DNA of 8,955 nucleotides from Acidobacterium sp. GTDB lineage: Bacteria > Acidobacteriota > Terriglobia > Terriglobales > Acidobacteriaceae. Positions 1-5,699 of the stretch are shown one piece after another. A model generated the notes under the pieces. That model was not told the DNA's origin. It saw only the letters and a list, made by a program, of their open reading frames with translations, and ran no database searches. How positions within the stretch are numbered: position 1 is the first letter of the stretch; the number at the start of each line of letters is the position of its first letter. The DNA is taken from the NCBI GenBank assembly GCA_003152595.1, contig PMAM01000349.1, forward strand, positions 25,038 to 33,992. The letters are read 5' to 3'. Both the position numbers and the translations under genes were made by a program.

Positions 1-66
1 CACATCCGACCCGTCGTTCGCGGCTAATCGATAGACGCTGCTGCGGCCACGCTAAGAGTCGCAGAG

Positions 67-534
67 CTAACCGAGAGATTCGGCCAGACGGTCGAGGAAG
101 GCTTCCTGCCCGCTGAAGATCTTTTTGCGGGCGGCGGCAAGATCGAACCAAGCGCCGCGGTCGGCTTCGGGGATCTCGATCTGGCGGCCGGACCGCGGTG
201 GCCATTCGACGAGGCAGGTGTTCGAGACGAGGGTGGCGGCGTCGAAGTCGCCTTCGACCGCCCAGGCGGTCACCTCTTTCCCGGCAGGCTGGCGGATGAC
301 GCCGAGCGGCGTGAATTTTTCGGCCGGAAGATCCAGCGCGAGCCGGGAGCCGGTTTCCTCCTGGAACTCGCGGCGAGCGGCTTCCAGCGGCAGTTCTCCG
401 TCGTGGTACTCGCCCTTGGGAATGGACCATTTGTCCTTCCTGGCCCAGAAGGGGCCGCCGGGATGGATGAGGAAGACTTCAGGACCGGAGGGAGTGCGTC
501 GGTAGAGCAGGATGCCGGCGGAGCGTTTGGTCAT
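67..534 (-). CDS. NUDIX hydrolase, COG4119-like NTP pyrophosphohydrolase
   Basis: A 155-residue protein. It carries a complete Nudix box at about residues 41-63: G41, E47, then R55-E56, E59-E60 and G62, matching GX5EX7REUXEEXGU, so the metal-binding glutamates are intact. The N-terminus (KRSAGILLYRR, then HPGGPFWARKD and WSIPKGE) is typical of the small COG4119 branch, predicted to cleave nucleoside diphosphates linked to another moiety; the substrate cannot be read from the sequence. The length fits the family. I chose ATG at 534 because MTKRSAG is the usual family N-terminus; an in-frame ATG at 552 would add six residues, and neither has a strong ribosome binding site. The open frame continues upstream antisense to the neighbouring gene, but that part has no homology I recognise. 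The gene is divergent from the secreted-protein gene at 655, with 120 bp between them. No terminator is visible in the 66 bases after the stop. Confidence 0.93.
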   Translation of the reverse strand: MTKRSAGILLYRRTPSGPEVFLIHPGGPFWARKDKWSIPKGEYHDGELPLEAARREFQEETGSRLALDLPAEKFTPLGVIRQPAGKEVTAWAVEGDFDAATLVSNTCLVEWPPRSGRQIEIPEADRGAWFDLAAARKKIFSGQEAFLDRLAESLG

Positions 535-637
535 GGAGGACGCCAGATCCATTATCGAGGTTCGGGCGGTGGAAGAGCGGGCAGATCGGGTCCTGATCTT
601 CGACGCCCGGAGTTGGTAGACTCGGAGAAATTCGCTT

Positions 638-645
638 GGAAGGAG
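638..645 (+). promoter_or_regulatory. Shine-Dalgarno site selecting a TTG start
   Basis: GGAAGGAG lies nine bases before the TTG at 655. There is no in-frame ATG near the signal peptide, so this strong site decides the start. The next candidate, GTG at 664, would be 18 bases away, which is too far. Confidence 0.75.
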
Positions 646-654
646 TCGGCGGTT

Positions 655-1047
655 TTGAAAAGCGTGATTCATGTGGCAGTAGTGATAAGTCTGGTGGCGG
701 CGGCGGCCGGTGCGGCGAGCTTTGCGAAGGACAAGACGGCGGACCAGGAACCCGTGACCTGGGGGATGCAGTCGGGCAACGACGGCTGCGTGATCTTCAA
801 AGAGTCGGAAGAGACGACCTCGGAGATGGCCCCCGGCGGCGGGTTTACCACGCACACAGTGAAACAGCTGGAAGTACTGGACGCGATCAAGGCTACGCTC
901 CCAAAAAGGAAGTACAGCGAGACGAAAGAAGATCTGGACGCACTGGCGAATGTCGGGATGCAGAACCACGTCAAGTTCGTGAAGATCCCGAAGAAGTACA
1001 CGCCGGAGCAGCTGGAGAAGGCGAAGACGATGTGCGGGGTGCAGTAG
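655..1047 (+). CDS. small secreted protein of unknown function (TTG start)
   Basis: A 130-residue protein that I do not recognise as a named family. Residues 1-24 form a clear Sec signal peptide: Lys2, a hydrophobic run (VAVVISLVAAAAGAA) and a plausible signal peptidase site after SFA-24. The mature part of about 106 residues is polar and lysine-rich, with only two cysteines (C45 in NDGCVIF and C127 four residues from the end), which could form a disulfide in the periplasm. No lipobox or membrane segment follows the signal. The start is TTG at 655, preceded by GGAAGGAG at ideal spacing; the open frame upstream runs antisense through the NUDIX gene and is not part of this protein. The gene stands alone, divergent from the NUDIX gene. 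It is probably exported; the function is unknown. Confidence 0.82.
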   Translation: MKSVIHVAVVISLVAAAAGAASFAKDKTADQEPVTWGMQSGNDGCVIFKESEETTSEMAPGGGFTTHTVKQLEVLDAIKATLPKRKYSETKEDLDALANVGMQNHVKFVKIPKKYTPEQLEKAKTMCGVQ

Positions 1048-1072
1048 GGTTTAGCCGGATGCGCGCCAAGCC

Positions 1073-1100
1073 TCCCAGCGCTTCTTCCCAGCGCTTCTTC
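1073..1100. repeat. 13-bp tandem duplication
   Basis: TCCCAGCGCTTCT occurs twice head to tail (1073-1085 and 1086-1098), followed by two more matching bases. It lies in the non-coding stretch just after the secreted-protein gene and looks like a simple slippage duplication. Confidence 0.8.
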
Positions 1101-1116
1101 ATCGTCCATGGGAAAA

Positions 1117-1168
1117 GGAAACCACACACCCCCGGCGGCCGGTTTCCGGGGCGCTGATTTCGGAAACC
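1117..1168. repeat. three-armed inverted repeat after the secreted-protein gene
   Basis: GGAAACC (1117-1123) can pair with GGTTTCC (1141-1147), and the same middle arm, extended to GGTTTCCG (1141-1148), can pair with CGGAAACC (1161-1168). The two hairpins exclude each other. After the second comes TCACTTTTGTC, only a weak T tract, so it might be a poor terminator for the plus-strand gene ending at 1047. Apart from this and the 13-bp duplication I see nothing else in 1048-1209. Confidence 0.45.
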
Positions 1169-1209
1169 TCACTTTTGTCACGCGTTCCCACACGAGACCG
1201 GCGCAGCTG

Positions 1210-1434
1210 TCATCGGGGTAATGACAAAGACACCTGTATCGAGATCGAGCAACGAGGCCAGGTTAGTCCGCAGGTTTGCCAGCAGTAAGGAGGTTGATCG
1301 AGTACAAATTGCCGACGCCCACGTTGGGTTTGATGAGGGGAGAGCTCTGCGAGACGGAGATCGGTGCCAGTAGCGAAGAGAACATGATTGGGCTCATGAA
1401 GCATCCAGACCACATCGTGTGCGAGTACCTCACC
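1210..1434 (-). other. unexplained open stretch, possible gene debris
   Basis: The minus-strand frame that carries the end of the GH31 fragment stays open to the TGA at 1210, but after about 1435 the translation no longer resembles the C-terminal part of GH31 enzymes. A second minus-strand frame gives NLYSINLLTAGKPAD before stopping at 1263, and a third gives NLASLLDLDTGVFVITPM near 1260-1210. These look like protein debris but I cannot assign a family. The plus strand is also open across 1276-1641, probably by chance. Treated as degraded sequence between the GH31 remnant and the intergenic region. Confidence 0.3.
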
Positions 1435-1848
1435 AAACCGCTGAGCGCCATCCGCCGTCACGTCCGGGAAGTCCACAAACAGCGGTCGCATCATGGGCAC
1501 GCCGTCACGCGAGGTATGTTCGGCAGCCGTGTACAGGTATGGCATCAGACGGTATCGTTCTTCGATGTCGCGCCGGCGTATCGCTTCGCGCTCCGGGCCG
1601 TCCACTCACACCTCACGGCGCCGCGTGCCCTGGGCGAATGATCGCGATCGATGGGCTGAAAGGCCGCGACTTCCAGCCACTTTGTCAGCAAGTCCGCAGG
1701 CGGCGAGCCAGCAAAGCCGCCCACGTCGGCGCCAGCCATCGAAAAGCCGCTCAAGCCGAGGTTCAGCAGCTGCGGAGTCGTCATGCGCAGATGGTTCCAT
1801 GTGGCGCTGTTGTCACCGGTCCAGGTGATCACGTCGACGAGGACCGAC
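1435..1848 (-). pseudogene. glycoside hydrolase family 31 (alpha-glucosidase) remnant
   Basis: About 135 codons from the middle-to-late catalytic domain of a GH31 alpha-glucosidase/xylosidase. The order of motifs is canonical: WTGDNSATWNHLR, then LLNLGLSGFSMAGADVGGF, then FQPxxRDHS, then DGPEREAIRRRDIEERYRLMPYLYTAAEHT and MMRPLFVDFPD. Two lesions are visible. Near 1637-1640 one base is missing, so RDHS in one frame continues as AQGTRRREV in another. At 1606-1608 a TGA stands where a Trp codon (EV-W-VDGPE) is expected. The first two-thirds of the enzyme, including the upstream catalytic aspartate region, and the C-terminal beta domains are absent. The 5' side is fused directly to the ADOP permease remnant at about 1849. 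The relic is not functional; the homology itself is strong. Confidence 0.88.
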
Positions 1849-2378
1849 GGCCAACGCGATCATCAGGCTTTCCGTCAGCAGTTGCCGCACGAGCCGCGCC
1901 CGCGGAGTCCCCAGCGCCAGCCGCACCGCCAGCTCCCGCCTCCGGCTCGCGGCCCGGGCCAGCAGCAGATTGGCCGCGTTCGCGCACGCAATCAGCAGCA
2001 CCATGCCGACTGCGCCCAGCAACATCAGCAGCACCGGCCGGCTCGCTCCTGCGATCTCTTCGTTTAACCCAGGAGCGCGCACGTGCCACCGCTTCTCAAC
2101 GTCATAGAGCTTGCTTAGATCCCGCTGAATGGCGCTCAGCTCCTCTTGTGCAGCGCCCGCCGTCACGCCATCCTTCAGTCGCCCAATACCCTCCAGGTAA
2201 TGCGACCCGCGCTGCGATGTCTCCGACGGATCGAACTGAAACGGAGTCCACACATCCACCGTGCGACCGTACGCGATCGCGTGATATTCGTTGCCCGGAT
2301 GCTCCGTTCCCGCTGGCATCACGCCCACCACTGTGAACGGGAGCGCGTTCAGTTGAAGGGTCTTTCCAATGCTGCACC
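1849..2378 (-). pseudogene. ADOP-type ABC transporter permease remnant
   Basis: About 176 codons of a MacB/FtsX-like permease of the acidobacterial duplicated orphan permease type, usually around 800 residues. The fragment begins inside the periplasmic core domain (IGKTLQLNALPFTVVGVMP, then DVWTPFQFD and HYLEGIGRLKDGV). It continues into the first FtsX domain with the diagnostic membrane helix LLGAVGMVLLIACANAANLL, the RRRELAVRLALG loop and LVRQLLTESLMIALA, where it stops abruptly. There is no start, no second half and no partner ATPase gene. The frame stays open into flanking DNA on both sides, which makes an artificial 415-codon open frame (1813-3060) that is not a real protein. It is sandwiched between the uppS 3' end and the GH31 remnant. 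The family is certain; the loss of function follows from the truncation. Confidence 0.88.
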
Positions 2379-3164
2379 CGCTCGGAAGCGTTGCTCCCCG
2401 CCCGTTCCGCCGAGCCTTCGCTCGCGTCTTCTGAACTCCGCGACGGCCACCTCCAGATCCGCCCCATCGAAGTCCGGCCACATGCGATCCGTGAACACCA
2501 GCTCCGCGTACGCCGACTCCCATAGCAGAAAATCCGACAGCCGCTTCTCCCCGCCCGTTCGGATCAGCAGATCGACGTCGCCGCCCTCCGCCCGCAACGT
2601 GTCCGCCATCGCGCGCCCGACGGTCTCGGCCCCATCCGTTTCGTGTCCGGCCGATCCGTTCAGCCCATGAACCGCGTGCATCGCCGCCCGCGCCATCGCC
2701 TCGCGCGACGAATAGTCCACCGCCACGCGCAGATGCAGCCGCCGCCCCGTCGCCGTCGCCGCCTCGCATTGCTCGATCTCCCGCAGCAGCATGCGTGGCA
2801 GCCGGTCCCGCCGCCCGATTGCTTCCACTCGCGCACCCGCCTCGCGCAGCGCCTCCCGTTCCCACCGCAGATACGCCGCAATCAGCGCCAGCACACTCCG
2901 CACCTCGAATGCAGGACGCTTCCAGTTGTCCGACGAGAAGGCATACAACGTCAGCAGCGTGATGCCGGCGAGCGGCGCCCGCTCCACAACGCGCCGCACC
3001 GCCGCGACGCCCGCCCGATGCCCCGCCATACGCGGCAATCCACGCCGCGACGCCTATCACCCGTTCCCATCCATGATGATCGCGACGTGCAGCCCGCCTG
3101 GCTTCTCGCTTTGCGACGCACAGTTACTGGCCGCGACCTTTTCGTTGTTGAACCCGTTTTCCAT
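2349..3164 (-). pseudogene. uppS: undecaprenyl-diphosphate synthase, two in-frame stops
   Basis: The intact enzyme is a cytosolic cis-prenyltransferase making the C55 lipid carrier for cell-wall synthesis. The ATG at 3164 has AAGGA seven bases upstream. Translation gives an N-terminus ending in LHVAIIMDGNG, with catalytic Asp32 present, then TGA (3059-3057) and TAG (3056-3054) exactly where Arg-Trp of MDGNGRWA should be. The same frame continues as ASRRGLPRMAGHRAG, YAFSSDNWKRP, DYSSREA and the signature IRTGGEKRLSDFLLW (about residues 201-215), then YAELVFTDRMWPDFD. CGA to TGA and TGG to TAG, each one transition, explain both stops. A restart at TTG 3038 would lack the catalytic Asp and could not be active. 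The last ~15 codons after RRLGG are atypical and run into the ADOP remnant. A functional copy must exist elsewhere if this sequence is right, since the activity is normally essential. Confidence 0.9.
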
Positions 3165-3166
3165 GG

Positions 3167-4570
3167 CTAGGTCCTTGGTCCCACCAGCGTCGCTCCTGGC
3201 CTGGACTCGCCGGGGGCCAGCGAGCTGTACCAGTCAATCCCACGCGTGAAATACATCGCAGCCGCGACCGCCACGAAGCTCGCCACCGCGCCCACCAGCA
3301 GGGCATTGTCCTCGAGCCGCAGCAGCAGAAAGATCAGTGTGTACAACAGGCTGAACGTTGCCAGCGCCCGAAACCCGTAAGCGCGGCTTGCAAAGATCCA
3401 CCCGGCATTCGTCGCCAGCAGAATCACCGTCGCTGTACCCGCCAACAGAAATCCAATGTCGAACCCAATCCGCTCGGCCAGCGACAACAGCAGCAGATAA
3501 AGGATGATCTGCGCAATCCCCACCAGCACGTACTGTGCCGGATGCACACGCCTGCCCGTCGTCACTTCGAAGATGAAGTAAGCAATAAAGATCAACCCGA
3601 GAAACAACGGCACGTACTTCAGCGATCGCGTCACCGATTGGTACGGATCCGCCACTTCGATCAACGAAACCCCCAGCGCCGTCGCATCCAGGCCCGTCAC
3701 CGACTCCGCCGGACCTTCCGCTCGCACACCGCGCGCAATAAACGGTACCGACCACTGCGCTTCGAAGCCGCTCTTCGTCACATTGCGTTTCACCGGCAGG
3801 AATCCTCCATCGAACCCCGGATTCGGCCAGTCGCCCTCGACGCGCAGCTGCGTCGTCTTCCCGTAAGCCAGCACCGCGATCCGCTGCGCCCCGGAGAACC
3901 GCAATACCGCTGCCACATCGAACTTCGCATTCGGCTGCGCCAGGCCGTCCAGCTTCGTGCCGAGCAGCGTCAGCTTCAGCACAGGACTCCCCTCGCCACC
4001 CACCGAAAGGTTTTGCGCGACTGCAGCAGGGAGCAGCGTCAGCGTTTTCCCGCCCGTCGTCAGGGTCGCATCCGCCATCGCTCCCCGCGCGTCGCTCACC
4101 CCAACCACCATCTCTGCCTGGTCCCACTGCAACTCTGCGCCCGGCGGAGCCGTCGCCGGCACTCCGCTCAGATCGAAGCTCGCGCCGAGTTCCGCATCGG
4201 CCCGGAATACCGGCACCTTGAACAGGGACCGATGCCGCTCTTCTGTCGCCACCTTCACCGTGCCCGTCGCTCGCGAGGGAAACACCAGGTAGATCCCGTG
4301 CTTCGCCGCATCCGTCGGCGATAATGCCGGTATCGTGTAGGGAATCGCGAGCGTTGGCCCCAGAAAGGTCTGCTGCCCGCCAACATACTCGCTGATTTCG
4401 TTCACCACATCCGTCGCTCGCTTCGACCGGTCGTCGATCAGCAACCACACGAACAACGCCGGAATGATCATCACCAGCGCCAGTCCGCATACCACGATCA
4501 GCTTCAGCCCCATCGAACGGAACCGCATCTTCGCCAGCAACTCACCCGGCAACCCCGAAATCTCGCTCAT
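3167..4570 (-). CDS. creD: CreD-family inner membrane protein
   Basis: 467 residues, close to the ~450 of E. coli CreD. A short cytoplasmic N-terminus is followed by one membrane helix (about residues 22-45), a large periplasmic beta-rich domain (about 46-320) and five closely packed C-terminal helices (LKYVPLFLGLIFIAYFIFEV, then HPAQYVLVGIAQIILYLLLLSLAE, and three more), ending with the family hallmark TRGIDWYSSL. CreD is a poorly understood envelope protein linked to colicin E2 tolerance, envelope integrity and beta-lactam response; in E. coli it is induced by CreBC. I chose ATG 4570 because GGGAGGAAA lies seven bases upstream; the longer open frame begins with a TTG that overlaps this ribosome site. 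The regulator gene ends 67 bases upstream, with a palindromic operator between. The stop is two bases before the uppS ATG. No creB or creC is in the window. Confidence 0.95.
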   Translation of the reverse strand: MSEISGLPGELLAKMRFRSMGLKLIVVCGLALVMIIPALFVWLLIDDRSKRATDVVNEISEYVGGQQTFLGPTLAIPYTIPALSPTDAAKHGIYLVFPSRATGTVKVATEERHRSLFKVPVFRADAELGASFDLSGVPATAPPGAELQWDQAEMVVGVSDARGAMADATLTTGGKTLTLLPAAVAQNLSVGGEGSPVLKLTLLGTKLDGLAQPNAKFDVAAVLRFSGAQRIAVLAYGKTTQLRVEGDWPNPGFDGGFLPVKRNVTKSGFEAQWSVPFIARGVRAEGPAESVTGLDATALGVSLIEVADPYQSVTRSLKYVPLFLGLIFIAYFIFEVTTGRRVHPAQYVLVGIAQIILYLLLLSLAERIGFDIGFLLAGTATVILLATNAGWIFASRAYGFRALATFSLLYTLIFLLLRLEDNALLVGAVASFVAVAAAMYFTRGIDWYSSLAPGESRPGATLVGPRT

Positions 4571-4577
4571 CGCATTT

Positions 4578-4582
4578 CCTCC
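4578..4582 (-). promoter_or_regulatory. creD ribosome binding site
   Basis: GGAGG within TTGGGAGGAAATGCG sits seven bases before ATG 4570. It settles the creD start against the in-frame TTG at 4585, which lies upstream of this site. Confidence 0.85.
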
Positions 4583-4590
4583 CAACCACT

Positions 4591-4609
4591 AACTTTGCAA
4601 TGCAAAGTA
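4591..4609. promoter_or_regulatory. palindromic operator before creD (copy B)
   Basis: On the plus strand AACTTTGCAATGCAAAGTA: arms ACTTTGCA and TGCAAAGT with a one-base centre, a perfect 8-1-8 palindrome. It matches the copy at 5639-5657 at 17 of 19 positions on the minus strand. It ends 20 bases before the creD ATG, just upstream of the ribosome binding site. The minus strand reads TACTTT, a possible -10, but no convincing -35 lies 16-18 bases upstream. The likely ligand is the winged-helix protein encoded at 4638-5024 (inference). Confidence 0.82.
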
Positions 4610-4616
4610 AATCCAT

Positions 4617-4637
4617 AAAAAAAATCCGCCCCGGACC
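4617..4637 (-). terminator. weak intrinsic terminator or attenuator after the regulator
   Basis: Immediately after the regulator stop, the minus strand reads GGTCC-GGGGC-GGATT, a five-pair stem that needs two G-U pairs, followed by a run of eight T (4617-4624). The T tract is strong and the stem weak, so partial termination between the regulator and creD is plausible. That would explain why creD has its own operator. Confidence 0.4.
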
Positions 4638-5024
4638 TTAAGCGCGCGTCGGCCTCAGCCCGCGCATCAGTGCGGCTGGCTCTTCCTCGCCACCCTTTGC
4701 CGCGTCCCGCACCACCTGCTCCAGTGTCTCCAGATAGTCGAGGTACCGCTTTCGCCCCGACGGCGTGATCCGCGCCACAGTCTGCGGACGGTTGCGGTCG
4801 ATCCCCTTCACGATCTCCACCATCTTTCCGCGCTCCAGCACGCGCAGGTGCCGGCTCAGATTCCCATCGGTTAGCGAGCACAGCTGCTTCAGATCCCCAA
4901 ACGTGAGCCCCTTCGGATTCGTCACCAGCGACGTCAGCACGCTCAGCCGCGCCCGCTCGTGGATCACCCGATCCAGGCCCTCATACGCAAACCGGCCTTC
5001 ATTCACCGGCACCTTAGCTTTCAT
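4638..5024 (-). CDS. winged-helix transcriptional regulator (HTH_34/MarR-like)
   Basis: 128 residues, a single winged-helix DNA-binding domain of the PF13601 type. LDRVIHERARLSVLTSLV (residues 17-34) forms the first helix, LTFGDLKQLCSL (40-51) the second, and LTDGNLSRHLRVLERGKMV (51-69) the recognition helix, with the family TDGNLSRHL motif. A wing follows (VEIVKGIDRNRPQTVARITPSGR, 69-91) and then a C-terminal dimerisation helix (YLDYLETLEQVV). No sensor domain or cysteine pair suggests a ligand. I chose ATG 5024, preceded by AAAGGTGA; it overlaps the 3' end of the membrane-protein gene by 11 bases, so the two are translationally coupled. Palindromic operators flank the gene on both sides, upstream of gene one and upstream of creD, so it is probably the repressor of its own cassette and of creD (inference). 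Confidence 0.93.
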   Translation of the reverse strand: MKAKVPVNEGRFAYEGLDRVIHERARLSVLTSLVTNPKGLTFGDLKQLCSLTDGNLSRHLRVLERGKMVEIVKGIDRNRPQTVARITPSGRKRYLDYLETLEQVVRDAAKGGEEEPAALMRGLRPTRA

Positions 5025-5628
5025 GCTCACCTTTCTTTGCCGACCCCAGCAGAACGCCGGCCACCAGCAGTTGCCCCACGCCGAAGGGAATCCCCATCGC
5101 CCACGGCGAAAACGCCCGCGCGTCACCAAACGAAATCAGGACCAGCCCCGTCAGCAAATACCACACGCCCGCCGCCACCATGGCTCGCGGCAGAAAACGG
5201 CACGACGCAAAAATTCCCAGGCTGAAGATCACCTGCCACAGTCCCGGGACCATCCACGCCACGCCGGGCACGGCCCGCAGCACCACAATCGTGATCAGCA
5301 GGCCAGCTGCGGCCGACGGCAGGAACTGCTCCACTGCCATCCGGATCATCTCGTCGGACATGCCCGAGTGGACGCGCCGCGATCGCCGATTCACCTCTAC
5401 GCCGGCGAGCGCCGACGCCACCACCGCCGTCGAAACCCACACCGCGAGATATTCGGCCAGGTGATGCGCCGCGTCCGGCACCCGCCACGCCTGCACGCCA
5501 GCCGCGATCACGGCGAAGGCGCTGGTCGTGGCCAACGTCGCCGGCCCGTACCCGCGAAACTCCGTCGAGCGGGCTACCTGCATGCGGATGCTGCTGATCT
5601 CACCCAGCGCTTTGTGCAGATCGTTCAT
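5014..5628 (-). CDS. polytopic membrane protein of the creD cassette
   Basis: 204 residues. After a polar N-terminal stretch (about 1-27) there are six likely membrane helices, near residues 28-47, 58-76, 101-120, 128-145, 147-168 and 175-195, with short loops and a charged cytoplasmic-looking tail (KKGEHES). A basic loop, NRRSRRVHSGMSDEM, lies between helices two and three. I see no catalytic motif and cannot name the family. It is the first gene of the operon: the start ATG at 5628 lies ten bases from the palindrome at 5639-5657, and there is no clear ribosome binding site in that short leader, so expression may be inefficient or nearly leaderless. The 3' end overlaps the regulator start (GAGCATGAAAGCTAA). 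Its position suggests a role as partner or signal sensor for the regulator, or as an envelope component, which is inference only. Confidence 0.88.
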   Translation of the reverse strand: MNDLHKALGEISSIRMQVARSTEFRGYGPATLATTSAFAVIAAGVQAWRVPDAAHHLAEYLAVWVSTAVVASALAGVEVNRRSRRVHSGMSDEMIRMAVEQFLPSAAAGLLITIVVLRAVPGVAWMVPGLWQVIFSLGIFASCRFLPRAMVAAGVWYLLTGLVLISFGDARAFSPWAMGIPFGVGQLLVAGVLLGSAKKGEHES

Positions 5629-5638
5629 CGCGGCATTC

Positions 5639-5657
5639 TACTTTGCACTGCAAAGTA
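5639..5657. promoter_or_regulatory. palindromic operator before the cassette (copy A)
   Basis: TACTTTGCACTGCAAAGTA on the plus strand is a perfect 9-1-9 palindrome. It overlaps the -10 element of the promoter at 5652-5680 and ends ten bases before the first ATG, so a protein bound here would block RNA polymerase. The copy before creD has the same arms. The probable ligand is the winged-helix regulator encoded downstream (inference). Confidence 0.87.
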
Positions 5658-5680
5658 ACCCACGCGACAGCCTCTGTCAA
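5652..5680 (-). promoter_or_regulatory. sigma-70-type promoter of the creD cassette
   Basis: On the minus strand a perfect -35 TTGACA (5675-5680) is separated by 17 bases from TACTTT (5652-5657), a three-of-six -10 box formed by one arm of operator A. Transcription would begin close to the ATG at 5628. The overlap of -10 and palindrome is typical of repressor control. Confidence 0.7.
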
Positions 5681-5699
5681 CCCCTAAGTTCATTCAATC

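Noticed and set aside
1419..2336. 305-codon plus-strand open frame
   Set aside because: It is antisense to the GH31 and ADOP remnants and has low-complexity Arg/Pro/Ser/Ala composition.
2349..3038. uppS as a functional protein starting at TTG 3038
   Set aside because: It would lack the catalytic Asp and phosphate-binding MDGNGRW segment, and the true ATG with a ribosome site is at 3164.
3054..3059. Programmed stop readthrough in uppS
   Set aside because: Two different stop codons in a row exactly at invariant residues, with no recoding element visible, fit inactivation better than readthrough or selenocysteine/pyrrolysine insertion.
1813..3060. 415-codon minus-strand open frame
   Set aside because: Only its second half (ADOP remnant) is homologous; the first half is an out-of-frame, Gly/Arg/Ala-rich reading of uppS.
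1435..3164. Insertion sequence behind the gene fusions
   Set aside because: No transposase fragment, terminal inverted repeats or target duplication could be found at either junction.
3542..4324. 260-codon plus-strand open frame
   Set aside because: Antisense of creD, His/Arg-rich, with no recognisable motif.
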